A DNA stretch of 64,000 bases from Brenneria corticis. GTDB lineage: Bacteria; Pseudomonadota; Gammaproteobacteria; Enterobacterales; Enterobacteriaceae. Positions 36,782 through 44,798 of the stretch are shown here, piece after piece. The first letter of the stretch is position 1. Every line of letters begins with the position of its first letter. The position numbers were made by a program, and so were the translations under genes. A model generated the notes under the pieces. That model worked only from the letters and a program-made list of their open reading frames with translations, had not been told where the DNA came from and searched no databases. The DNA is taken from the NCBI RefSeq assembly GCF_003115855.1, contig NZ_KZ819077.1:1-64000 (forward strand), written 5' to 3'.

Positions 36782-38076
36782 AAAAGCTGTTTATCCAGTT
36801 TTTTCTGTTACTGTTCGCCTGCTTTGTGGTGATGACGCTATTGGTCGGGCTGGTGTATAAAGTCACCGCCGAGCGTGCCGGACGGCAATCCATGGACGAC
36901 CTGATGAAAAGCTCGCTCTATCTGATCCGCAACGAGCTGCGCGCCATTCCCCCGCGCGACTGGCACAGGACCATCAACAGGCTCGATTTAAATCTGTCGT
37001 TTAAGCTGCATATCGAGCCGCTGAGTAAATACCGGCTTAATCCCCATGCGCAGCGGCGTTTAGCTCAGGGGGAGATTGTCGCCCTCGACGATGAATATAC
37101 TTTTATCCAACGCATTCCCCACAGCCATTATGTGCTGGCCGTCGGCCCTATCCCCTACCTGTTTTTTCTGCATGAAATCCGCTTGCTTGACCTGATGCTG
37201 GTGCTGCTTATCGGCCTGTCGCTGGCGCTGCCGGTATTTCTGTGGATGCGACCGCACTGGCAGGCGATGCTGAAACTGGAAAGCGCGGCGCAGCGGCTGG
37301 GGGACGGGCATCTTGAAGCGCGTACCCATTTTGATAACGCCTCCAGCCTGTTTCGGCTCGGGATCGCCTTTAACCAGATGGCGGATAATCTGAATCAGCT
37401 TATCGCCAGTAAAAAACAGCTGATCGATAATATCGCCCATGAATTACGCACGCCGCTGGTGCGCCTGCGCTATCGGCTGGCCATCAGCGAACGGCTGACC
37501 GACGGGGAACAACAGGCATTAAATCGGGATATCGGCCAGCTTGAAGCGCTGATCGACGAACTGCTAACCTATGCCCGGCTGGACCGGCCCCAGGTCGTTC
37601 TGCATCTCGCCGGCATCGATTTTCCCGCCTGGCTGCGCGCCAAAGTCGACGATCTCAGACTGCTGCACCCGGATAAGCTCATCACGCTGGATACCGCGCC
37701 GTCGGCGGATTTCGGCCTGCTCGATCGCCGCCTGATGGAGCGGGCGCTGGACAACCTGGTCAATAACGGGCTGCGTTTCTGCCGTGGGCGCCTGCATATA
37801 AGCCTGCGGCGGGACGGCGACAATATGGCCTGTTTAGAGGTCGAGGACGACGGCCCCGGCATCGCGCCGGACGAGCGGGAACATATTTTCGACCCTTTTG
37901 TCCGTCTGGACGCGGGAATTGAAAACAGCGGCGGCGGATGCGGGCTGGGACTGGCCATCGTCCAGGCCATCGCTCGCGCGCATGCGGGAACCATCGCCGC
38001 GGACGGCAGCCCGCTTGGCGGCGCCCGTTTTCGTTTTTGCTGGCCGGTGAAAGTCGACGCCGCCCCGCCGCGCTGA
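36778..38076 (+). CDS. rstB: Sensor histidine kinase RstB
   Basis: 432 aa inner-membrane kinase, partner of RstA. The N-terminal helix (QFFLLLFACFVVMTLLVGLVY) is followed by a periplasmic domain of about 110 residues, a second helix (LDLMLVLLIGLSLALPVFLWM), a HAMP region, HisKA with the phosphorylated His in NIAHELRTPLVRL, and an HATPase domain with N-box LDNLVNNGLRF, DDGPGIAP and GCGLGLAIVQAI. It starts inside the rstA stop. The gene downstream (LacI type) is convergent with a one-base gap; the E. coli neighbour tus is not there. Confidence 0.93.
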   Translation: MKKLFIQFFLLLFACFVVMTLLVGLVYKVTAERAGRQSMDDLMKSSLYLIRNELRAIPPRDWHRTINRLDLNLSFKLHIEPLSKYRLNPHAQRRLAQGEIVALDDEYTFIQRIPHSHYVLAVGPIPYLFFLHEIRLLDLMLVLLIGLSLALPVFLWMRPHWQAMLKLESAAQRLGDGHLEARTHFDNASSLFRLGIAFNQMADNLNQLIASKKQLIDNIAHELRTPLVRLRYRLAISERLTDGEQQALNRDIGQLEALIDELLTYARLDRPQVVLHLAGIDFPAWLRAKVDDLRLLHPDKLITLDTAPSADFGLLDRRLMERALDNLVNNGLRFCRGRLHISLRRDGDNMACLEVEDDGPGIAPDEREHIFDPFVRLDAGIENSGGGCGLGLAIVQAIARAHAGTIAADGSPLGGARFRFCWPVKVDAAPPR

Positions 38077-38077
38077 A

Positions 38078-39091
38078 TTATCGCCCCGGCGGGCAGTCGG
38101 TCTCCCCGCTGCCGATCTCCGGCTGCCATAAAACCTGCAGGCGCTGAGGGTCGGCGCCCTGCAGTAGCTCATGGATCATGCCGGCAATCTGTTTACCGAC
38201 GCTGGTGCGGGTATTCTGCACGATCGGCGTCACGGCGATATCCAGCAGCGTATCATCCGGCAGGCCGTCATAGGAGATCAGCGATATTCCCTGTTTTCCC
38301 AGCCGGCCCGCCTGCAACAGCGCACTGGCCGCGCCGTCGCCCAGCATATTGCAGTCGGTGATAATCGCCGTCGGCGGCGCCGCAAGCGTCAGCAGGCGCC
38401 GAGTCGCCTGATAGCCGCCGGGACGGTCGGGCTCCACCCGCTGGATATAATCCGCCGGTTGCGGCAGCGAGCGGCCGGCCAGCGCGTCGATATAGCCTTG
38501 CAGGCGCTGCTCCACATAAGAGAGCCGGGCGTCGGTGCTGAGAAAGGCGATGCGCCGATGCCCCAACTCCGCCAGTCGCGTGACCGCCATGGCGGAGCCC
38601 GCATAGTTATCAAAATCGAACCAGGCATAGGGTTGGGATAAATTGCTGCGTCCCAGGGCCAGAAAAGGGAATTTCTGCTGCTGCAGATAGTTCAGCCGGT
38701 GATCTTCCGGCTGGGTATGGGCGACGAGCAGCGCATCCACCCGGCGGGTTTCCACCAGGCGGGTAAGCGAATGGTGAGTATTGTCGGGCTCGTCCGGAAT
38801 AAGCAGCAAATCGATGCCGAATTTCGCCAGTTCGATGCCGATCCAGCTAATCATCTCGAGAAACGTCGAATTATTGAGTACCTGCGGCCGCGAAGGATAC
38901 GCCAGCGCCACCGCGTCGGTTTTCCCCATTTTCAGGCGCCGGGCCAGCGAATTAGGCTGATAGCCCAGGCGCTTGGCGGCTTCCACAATCCGCTCCCGCG
39001 TCGCCGCGGCGACATCGTCATAGCCATTCAATGCGCGACTGACCGTGGTGGAGGAAAGCCCCAGTTCGTTAGCGATCTTTTTTAATGACAT
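38078..39091 (-). CDS. LacI-family regulator of the alpha-galactoside genes
   Basis: 337 aa. The N-terminal HTH is SLKKIANELGLSSTTVSRAL with the hinge helix PNSLARRLKMGK, followed by a periplasmic-binding-protein-like sensor domain (SYDGLPDDTLLDIAVTPIVQN). It is divergent from the transporter and alpha-galactosidase genes and probably represses them until an alpha-galactoside is present (inference from position). The start at 39091 gives the standard LacI beginning; an ATG further upstream at 39145 is less likely. RafR/MelR-type naming is not justified by sequence alone. Confidence 0.88.
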   Translation of the reverse strand: MSLKKIANELGLSSTTVSRALNGYDDVAAATRERIVEAAKRLGYQPNSLARRLKMGKTDAVALAYPSRPQVLNNSTFLEMISWIGIELAKFGIDLLLIPDEPDNTHHSLTRLVETRRVDALLVAHTQPEDHRLNYLQQQKFPFLALGRSNLSQPYAWFDFDNYAGSAMAVTRLAELGHRRIAFLSTDARLSYVEQRLQGYIDALAGRSLPQPADYIQRVEPDRPGGYQATRRLLTLAAPPTAIITDCNMLGDGAASALLQAGRLGKQGISLISYDGLPDDTLLDIAVTPIVQNTRTSVGKQIAGMIHELLQGADPQRLQVLWQPEIGSGETDCPPGR

Positions 39092-39293
39092 AGTCAACCC
39101 GGCTGCTGATGTGAAAAGGAAAGCGCAATGCATTCGATCTAGCATTTAATCCGTTTTTAATCAATTTGTTATAATAATTCCGTTCCATAGCCCGTCCGCT
39201 CCCGCCATTTCCGAACCGATTCTATCATTTTACGCCCTCATTCCAGTGCGCCCTGAGCGATTTCTCCGCCTGATTTTTTAACTTCGTCACAGA

Positions 39294-39355
39294 TCCGAAA
39301 CGTTTAGATTTTAATCCGAAACGTTTCGGATGTATGTTGAGTGAAAGCGTTTCCA
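39294..39355 (+). promoter_or_regulatory. Paired LacI-type operators upstream of the alpha-galactoside transporter gene
   Basis: A perfect 16-bp palindrome TCCGAAACGTTTCGGA (39315-39330) and a related TCCGAAACGTTTAGAT (39294-39309) have centres 21 bp apart, two helical turns. A third, weaker site TGAAAGCGTTTCCA is at 39342-39355. The central CG flanked by AAA/TTT is the LacI-family signature. They lie between the divergent regulator and transporter genes. Confidence 0.75.
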
Positions 39356-39412
39356 CACGGCGAAAAAGTCCGCCACCGGACCTTGGCGCTACCCGTTACA
39401 GTAGAGGTGTTT

Positions 39413-40696
39413 ATGAGCGACGCAAGCGAAGAAAAATCCTATTGGGGAAACCGTAATTTCTGGTTGTTCGGGCTCTTTTTCTTCTTCTATTTTTTTATCA
39501 TGGCCTCCTATTACCCGTTCTTTCCCATCTGGCTGCATGACGTTAACAATTTAAGCAAAACCGACACCGGTATCGTTTTTGGCAGCATTTCGCTGTTTGC
39601 CCTGGCTTTCCAGCCGATCATGGGGCCGCTATCCGACAAACTCGGCTTAAAAAAGAATCTGATGTGGATTATCGTCGGACTATTGGTGCTGTTTGCCCCC
39701 TTCTTTATTTATATTTTCAGCCCGCTGTTAAAATACAATATTTTTATCGGCGCCTTGATCGGCGGCTGCTATCTGGGCTTTGTCTTTACCGGCGGCTCTC
39801 ATGCGATTGAAGCCTATATTGAAAAGGTCAGCCGCCACAGTAATTTTGAATACGGCCGCACCCGCATGTTTGGCTGCATTGGCTGGGCGTTATGCGCCAG
39901 CGTGGTGGGCATGCTGTATAGCGTCAATAATGAATTAATATTCTGGATGGCCTCCGGCTGCGCGCTGGTGCTGGCCGTTTTGCTGTTTTTCGCCCGACCG
40001 GACCAGGAATCCACCGCTTATGTCGTCGATAAACTGGGCGCCAACAAGCCGCCGTTCAATCTGAAAAGCGCCATTGAGTTGCTAAAGAAACCCGCCTTAT
40101 GGTTCTTTATTCTGTATATCGTCGGCGTGGCCTGTATTTACGATGTGTTCGACCAGCAATTCGCCAATTTTTTCACCACCTTCTTCGCCACCAAACAACA
40201 GGGAACGGAGATATTTGGCTTTGTCACCACCGGCGGTGAATTACTCAACGCCACGGTGATGTTTTTCGCCCCGGTGATTATTTCCCGTATCGGCAGTAAG
40301 AATGCCTTACTGCTTGCCGGCGCCATTATGTCGGTGCGCATTCTCGGTTCCGCGTTTGCCACCACGGCGGTGGAAGTGGTGTTCCTGAAAATATTGCATA
40401 TGTTTGAAGTGCCGTTCCTGTTGGTCGGCTCGTTTAAATATATTACCCAGGTATTTGAAGTGCGCTTTTCCGCCACCGTATATCTGATTGGTTTCTGTTT
40501 CAGTAAACAGCTGTCGATGATTTTTATGTCCGTCTTCGCCGGTCGCATGTACGACAGCATGGGTTTTCAAAATACCTATCTGGTGCTGGGCGGCATCGTT
40601 CTGACGTTCACCATCATTTCAGCCTTCACCCTTTCCGGCCGCGGTGTTGTCGAAAGTATTCGTTCTTATTTCAAAAGCGATAAGCAAATCGCCTAG
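39413..40696 (+). CDS. LacY/RafB-family oligosaccharide:H+ symporter
   Basis: 427 aa, 12-helix member of the OHS subfamily of MFS. It matches LacY at functional positions: the Glu in AIEAYIEKVSRHSNFEYGRTRMFG, the Arg in IMSVRILGS, and the His/Glu pair in LHMFEVPFLLVGSF. The N-terminus FWLFGLFFFFYFFIMASYYPFFPIWL is typical of LacY/RafB/MelY. With an alpha-galactosidase gene 17 bp downstream, the likely substrate is raffinose, melibiose or a similar alpha-galactoside. The ATG at 39413 has AGAGGTG upstream; the longer frame to 39341 runs through the operator region and is rejected. Confidence 0.9.
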   Translation: MSDASEEKSYWGNRNFWLFGLFFFFYFFIMASYYPFFPIWLHDVNNLSKTDTGIVFGSISLFALAFQPIMGPLSDKLGLKKNLMWIIVGLLVLFAPFFIYIFSPLLKYNIFIGALIGGCYLGFVFTGGSHAIEAYIEKVSRHSNFEYGRTRMFGCIGWALCASVVGMLYSVNNELIFWMASGCALVLAVLLFFARPDQESTAYVVDKLGANKPPFNLKSAIELLKKPALWFFILYIVGVACIYDVFDQQFANFFTTFFATKQQGTEIFGFVTTGGELLNATVMFFAPVIISRIGSKNALLLAGAIMSVRILGSAFATTAVEVVFLKILHMFEVPFLLVGSFKYITQVFEVRFSATVYLIGFCFSKQLSMIFMSVFAGRMYDSMGFQNTYLVLGGIVLTFTIISAFTLSGRGVVESIRSYFKSDKQIA

Positions 40697-40713
40697 TTTT
40701 CTTTGGAGTCGTT

Positions 40714-42840
40714 ATGAATAATACCTTTGTCAGGTTAGTCAGCCGTCACTCGGATATTGTTTTACGTTGCTATCCCTATGCGGAAATCATTTATTGGGGC
40801 CAGCACCTGCAAGCCTATCAGCCGGAGGAGATCGCGGCGTTAAACCGCCCGATCGCCAACAGCCGTCTGGATAACGATGCGCCATTGACCCTTTGCCCCG
40901 AGAACGGCCGCGGATTATTCAGCGTGCCGGGCATGGAGGGTAACCGTAACGGTCGGGACTGGTCGCCGGTGTTTACCACCCGCAGCCACCAGCTTGAGGA
41001 CAACGCACTGACGATTGTCGGCGAGGATGCCGCCGCCGGTCTGCGGCTGGTCAGCGAGCTACGGCTTTGCCCGGACAGCGGCGTATTGCAAACCCGCAAT
41101 ACGCTGACCAATCTCCGCAGCGGCCTCTACCGGGTCGATCGGCTGGCGGCGACGCTCCCGCTGCCCGAGCGCGCCAATGAAATCATGGCGTTCAACGGCC
41201 GCTGGATCAAAGAGTTCCAGCGCCACTCGCTCAAGCTGGAGCACGGCGGCTATATTCAGGAAAACCGGCGCGGCAGAACCTCCCATGAGTATTTCCCCGC
41301 GCTGATTGCCGGCAAAGCGGGGTTCAGCGAACAGCAGGGAGAAGTCTGGGGAGTGCATCTGGCATGGAGCGGCAATCATCGCCTGCGCGCCGATTGTAAA
41401 AGCGACGGCCGTCGCCAGCTCCAGGCCGAAGCGCTCTATTTTTCCGGTGAAATCACGCTGGACGCCGATCAAAGCGTGACCACGCCCTGGGTGTACGCCA
41501 GCTATTCCGCCCAGGGTCTGAACGGCATGAGCGACAACTTTCACCGCTACGTGCGCCGGCACATTATCCCGACGCTGGCGAGCAAACCCCGCCCCGTTCA
41601 TCTCAATACCTGGGAGGGGATCTACTTTAACCACGATCCCGACTACCTCATCTGCATGGTGGAAAACGCGGCTAAAATCGGCATCGAACGTTTTATTATC
41701 GATGACGGCTGGTTTAAAGGGCGCGACAACGATCTCAGTTCACTGGGGGACTGGTATATCGACGCCGAAAAATACCCTCAGGGACTGCAGCCGGTGATTG
41801 ACGCGGTAAGAGATCAGGGTATGGAGTTCGGCATCTGGGTCGAGCCGGAAATGGTCAACCCGGACTCCGACCTATACCGCAATCACCCGGACTGGGTGCT
41901 GAAGCTGGACGGCTACCCGCTGCTGGCGGGGCGGAATCAGCTGTTGCTCGACCTGTCGAACCCGGCGGTCTATGACTATCTGCTGGAGCGTCTGAGCTGG
42001 CTGCTGGGGGAACACAAGATCGACTACGTAAAATGGGACTTCAACCGCGAGATGGTACAGCCCGGTCACCGCGGACACCCTGCGCAGACGCGGCAAACCG
42101 AGCGGTTGTATCATCTATTCGACCAGCTCAACGCGCGCTTTCCGACGGTGGAATTTGAATCCTGCGCGTCGGGCGGCGGGCGGGTGGATTATGAAATTCT
42201 GCAACGCTGCCATCGTTTCTGGCCGTCGGACAGCAATGATGCGCTCGACCGCCTGCAGATCCAGCGGGGAATGAGTTACTTTTTCCCACCGGAGGTCATG
42301 GGCGCGCATATTGGCGGTAACCCCTGCCATACCACGTCCCGCACGCACAGCATCAATTTCCGCGGGCTTACCGCGCTGTTCGGCCATATGGGGGTTGAAC
42401 TGGACCCGGTTACCGCGCCCCAGTCGGCGCAGCAGGCGTTCGCCCGCTATATCGCCCTGTATAAGCAACTGCGGCCCCTGTTGCACAGCGGCACGCTGTT
42501 ACGCCTCGATCATCCCGACAAGGCCACGCTGATCAATGCGGTTATCTCCCAGGACCAACGACAGGCGGTGGTGCTGCTCAGCCAACTGTCCCTGCCGGAA
42601 TACGCCCTGTGCGGCAGCGTGCGAATCCCCGGCCTGCAACCGCAGACGCAGTACCGGCTTGAGGTGCTGGATATGCCCGACAGCCTGCGTAAAGAGAGGA
42701 ATCACACCATGAAGCAATACCCGGCGTGGCTTAAACAGCCGATGACGCTGAGCGGAGACTGGCTGGAGAAGGCCGGCATTGCCCTGCCGATCCTCGATCC
42801 CGAGTCGGCCCTGCTGCTGCGGCTCAGCGCGGTAAGCTGA
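40714..42840 (+). CDS. rafA: Alpha-galactosidase, glycoside hydrolase family 36
   Basis: 708 aa, the same length as plasmid RafA of E. coli. GH36 landmarks: the beta-supersandwich N-terminal domain, TWEGIYFNHD, FIIDDGWFKGRDND, WVEPEMVNPDSDLY, the nucleophile Asp in YVKWDFNREMVQPGHRG, the CASGGGRVDYEIL motif, and the acid/base Asp in FWPSDSNDALDRLQIQRG. It hydrolyses terminal alpha-1,6-galactose from melibiose and raffinose; cytoplasmic (no signal peptide). It has GGAG before the ATG, forms an operon with the symporter, and is controlled by the divergent LacI-type gene. No sucrose hydrolase is adjacent. Confidence 0.92.
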   Translation: MNNTFVRLVSRHSDIVLRCYPYAEIIYWGQHLQAYQPEEIAALNRPIANSRLDNDAPLTLCPENGRGLFSVPGMEGNRNGRDWSPVFTTRSHQLEDNALTIVGEDAAAGLRLVSELRLCPDSGVLQTRNTLTNLRSGLYRVDRLAATLPLPERANEIMAFNGRWIKEFQRHSLKLEHGGYIQENRRGRTSHEYFPALIAGKAGFSEQQGEVWGVHLAWSGNHRLRADCKSDGRRQLQAEALYFSGEITLDADQSVTTPWVYASYSAQGLNGMSDNFHRYVRRHIIPTLASKPRPVHLNTWEGIYFNHDPDYLICMVENAAKIGIERFIIDDGWFKGRDNDLSSLGDWYIDAEKYPQGLQPVIDAVRDQGMEFGIWVEPEMVNPDSDLYRNHPDWVLKLDGYPLLAGRNQLLLDLSNPAVYDYLLERLSWLLGEHKIDYVKWDFNREMVQPGHRGHPAQTRQTERLYHLFDQLNARFPTVEFESCASGGGRVDYEILQRCHRFWPSDSNDALDRLQIQRGMSYFFPPEVMGAHIGGNPCHTTSRTHSINFRGLTALFGHMGVELDPVTAPQSAQQAFARYIALYKQLRPLLHSGTLLRLDHPDKATLINAVISQDQRQAVVLLSQLSLPEYALCGSVRIPGLQPQTQYRLEVLDMPDSLRKERNHTMKQYPAWLKQPMTLSGDWLEKAGIALPILDPESALLLRLSAVS

Positions 42841-42857
42841 CGGACGAAGGACGCGAC

Positions 42858-42898
42858 ATCACTCAATACGGCGCGATAAATTGCGCCGTTTGGGTGAT
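42858..42898 (+). terminator. Hairpin behind the alpha-galactosidase gene
   Basis: Two stacked stems: ATCACTCAA (42858-42866) with TTGGGTGAT (42890-42898), and CGGCGC with GCGCCG inside it. It lies 17 bases past the stop. The U-run is short. Confidence 0.5.
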
Positions 42899-42913
42899 AC
42901 AAAGCCCCGGCTG

Positions 42914-42927
42914 TACATTCGGTTACA
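42914..42927 (+). promoter_or_regulatory. Candidate RstA box upstream of asr
   Basis: TACATTCGGTTACA matches the published RstA consensus TACATNTNGTTACA at all but one specified base. It sits about 43 bases upstream of a TATGCT -10 element (42970-42975) and about 100 bases upstream of the asr ATG. RstA controls asr in E. coli, and rstAB lies 5 kb away here. Confidence 0.65.
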
Positions 42928-43026
42928 CGCCGAAACCAATCACTTACGGAACGGCGCACCCTTTTTCTCTATGCTCTTTTCACCGGCCCGACGCAGGGTC
43001 ACGAAACCTGAACAAGCTATGAGGAA

Positions 43027-43254
43027 ATGATGATGAAAAAAGTATTAGTGATGATCGCGGGTGCGGCTCTGGGTCTCTCTTCCGTCGCCTTTGCCGCCGA
43101 CACCGCCAGCAGCGCGCCGGTCCCGGCGAAAACCCTTCACCATAAAAAACAGGTGAAAAAAGCCAATACCGCGGAGCAAAAAGCGCAGGCGGCCAAAAAG
43201 CACGTCAAGAAAGCCAAACCGGCGCAACCGTCCGCTACCACGCCGGCGGCCTGA
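43027..43254 (+). CDS. asr: Acid shock protein Asr
   Basis: 75 aa. The signal peptide KKVLVMIAGAALGLSSVAFAA is followed by an Ala/Lys-rich repetitive mature part (HHKKQVKKANTAEQKAQAAKK and KKHVKKAKPAQPS). This is the signal-peptide-plus-basic-repeat design of Asr, a periplasmic, intrinsically disordered acid-induced protein that helps growth at low pH. Three consecutive ATG codons follow GAGGAA; the third (43033) is best spaced. It is followed by a terminator and a small membrane ORF, as in E. coli asr-ydgU. Confidence 0.85.
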   Translation: MMMKKVLVMIAGAALGLSSVAFAADTASSAPVPAKTLHHKKQVKKANTAEQKAQAAKKHVKKAKPAQPSATTPAA

Positions 43255-43317
43255 TAAAGGTAGCATCGGCCCGACGCCGGGCGACGGCGGCGGTGAAAAC
43301 CATCTCCGTCGTCCCCG

Positions 43318-43332
43318 CTTGTCAGGGGGAGG
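43318..43332. repeat. Partial copy of the dauA-downstream palindrome
   Basis: CTTGTCAGGGGGAGG is identical to the loop and right arm of the element at 34668-34689. The left arm here is CCCC with a G interruption, so pairing is imperfect. Found behind asr. Confidence 0.45.
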
Positions 43333-43357
43333 AGCCAACAGGTGGCCTGCAAACTCA

Positions 43358-43384
43358 AACACCCGCCCATCCGGGTGTTTATTT
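43358..43384 (+). terminator. Rho-independent terminator of asr
   Basis: AAACACCCG (43358-43366) pairs perfectly with CGGGTGTTT (43372-43380) over a 5-base loop, followed by ATTTTAT. A strong intrinsic terminator. Confidence 0.8.
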
Positions 43385-43400
43385 TATGGGATATCGGACA

Positions 43401-43481
43401 ATGCCGCGACGTTACGCCTTTGAAATCATGCTCTTCCTGGTGCTGCTCTGCGGGGGCGTCGCCCTGCTCTTCTTTCTATAG
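43401..43481 (+). CDS. ydgU: YdgU-like small membrane protein (26 aa)
   Basis: A 26-codon ORF just past the asr terminator, encoding one hydrophobic helix (RRYAFEIMLFLVLLCGGV and LLFFL). From memory it resembles E. coli YdgU, a 27-residue protein encoded at the same place next to asr, which also begins with an RYxFE motif. An in-frame ATG at 43386 would add five residues. Function unknown. Confidence 0.6.
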   Translation: MPRRYAFEIMLFLVLLCGGVALLFFL

Positions 43482-43586
43482 ACCATCAGGTTAATCAATC
43501 AAAAAAATCGTTTCCCCGCCAAATACATCTATAGTTATTTCACGGTTTGCGTGATTACTGACTTTGACTCTAAGGCACAATTTTAC

Positions 43587-44435
43587 ATGCGCATATCAGC
43601 CTGGTTGCTATGTTCATTATCTCTTGCCCCCCTCTTCAGTTGGGCCGAAGGCAGCGATGTCGACGCGGCGCAACAGCAGCAGATCTTATTTTTCAACCAC
43701 GACGATCGGGATAGCGTGCCTGACGTCACCCAGTGGCCGTGGCAGGCTATCGGCCAGCTTGAAACCGCCAGTGGAAACCTGTGCACCGCGACGCTTATTT
43801 CGCCGCATCTGGCGCTTACCGCCGGGCATTGCGTGCTAACCCCGCCCGACGGCAAGCCGGACCGCCCGGTCGCGCTGCGTTTCCTGGCGACGGATAGCGG
43901 CTGGCGATATGAAAGCACCGCTCTCGAAGCCCTGGTGAATAAAAAACTGAGTGACCTGCTGGAAGCGGATGGCGAAGGCTGGGTGGTTACCCCCGCCGCG
44001 GCGCCGTGGGATTACGCGCTCATCCGGCTGGCGCAAACGCCCCCGGACATTACGCCGCTCCCCATGTGGCAAGGGAGTCGTCGGGCGTTAATACAGGCAT
44101 TGGCGCAAAATAAACGCCGCGTTACCCAGGCAGGCTATCCGGAAGATCATCAGAATACGCTGTATCGTCACCAGGACTGTCTTATTACCGGCTGGATCCA
44201 GTCCGCGGTGGTATCGCACCGCTGCGATACCCTGCCGGGCGACAGCGGGTCGCCGCTAATATTGCACACGGCCTCCGGATGGGTATTGATGGGGATTCAA
44301 AGTTCGGCGCCCGCCGCCGTCGATCGCGATAAGGCGGATAATCGCGCCGTCGCCGTTACGGCAATCCGCCAGGCGCTGGAAACGCTGGCCCAAAAATCGG
44401 GCGTGCTGCCATCGCCCCCCCGAGTCGTCAAATAA
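43587..44435 (+). CDS. ydgD: YdgD-like trypsin-fold serine protease
   Basis: 282 aa, exported (signal peptide ISAWLLCSLSLAPLFSWAEG). The chymotrypsin-family catalytic triad is visible: His in ALTAGHC, Asp in PWDYALIRLA, Ser in LPGDSGSPL. Cysteines in LCTATLI, AGHCVL, HQDCLI and HRCDTL suggest two disulfides. Its place next to asr and ydgU matches E. coli ydgD, a periplasmic protease that in related bacteria processes Asr-type proteins (function largely inferred). The start at 43587 is chosen for the signal peptide; the frame extends to 43551. Confidence 0.8.
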   Translation: MRISAWLLCSLSLAPLFSWAEGSDVDAAQQQQILFFNHDDRDSVPDVTQWPWQAIGQLETASGNLCTATLISPHLALTAGHCVLTPPDGKPDRPVALRFLATDSGWRYESTALEALVNKKLSDLLEADGEGWVVTPAAAPWDYALIRLAQTPPDITPLPMWQGSRRALIQALAQNKRRVTQAGYPEDHQNTLYRHQDCLITGWIQSAVVSHRCDTLPGDSGSPLILHTASGWVLMGIQSSAPAAVDRDKADNRAVAVTAIRQALETLAQKSGVLPSPPRVVK

Positions 44436-44798
44436 CCGGGCGCCATTATAAATACCGCGCCGCGAATTAATCATCCGATTGATTAAAATATGGCGCAATG
44501 CTTTATTACAGTCAGTGAATTAAAGCCTATTATCGCACTTTGATTTATCATTGTTTTCACATAATTTACAAATTCTAAAGATAATTACTCAAGGTCGCGA
44601 ACGAAAAACTTGACTTGCGTTTTTGCTGCGCCAACAATTTCCAGTAACGTCCATTTTGATTAATTACTATATACATTAAGCGGTTATCATCCTCAGAATA
44701 AACTATCCTCTTTTTAGCGCCCCATGTTAATGTGTTAATGCAAATTTTATTTTATTCTTTATATCGTTACTATTGTGCGCGGGGAAGAAGGAGCCAGC
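44436..44798. promoter_or_regulatory. A+T-rich region upstream of the EAL gene
   Basis: 363 bp with no gene. Markedly A+T-rich between 44460 and 44600 and again near 44740-44770. It presumably carries the promoter of the EAL gene. I could not assign a confident operator or RNA. Confidence 0.3.

Noticed and set aside
36000..38080. tus gene or Ter site downstream of rstB, as in E. coli
   Set aside because: The next gene is a convergent LacI regulator, and I found no match to the Ter consensus by eye.
42880..43020. Acid-response PhoB box in the asr promoter
   Set aside because: No convincing PhoB direct repeat could be aligned by eye; only the RstA-type site was supported.
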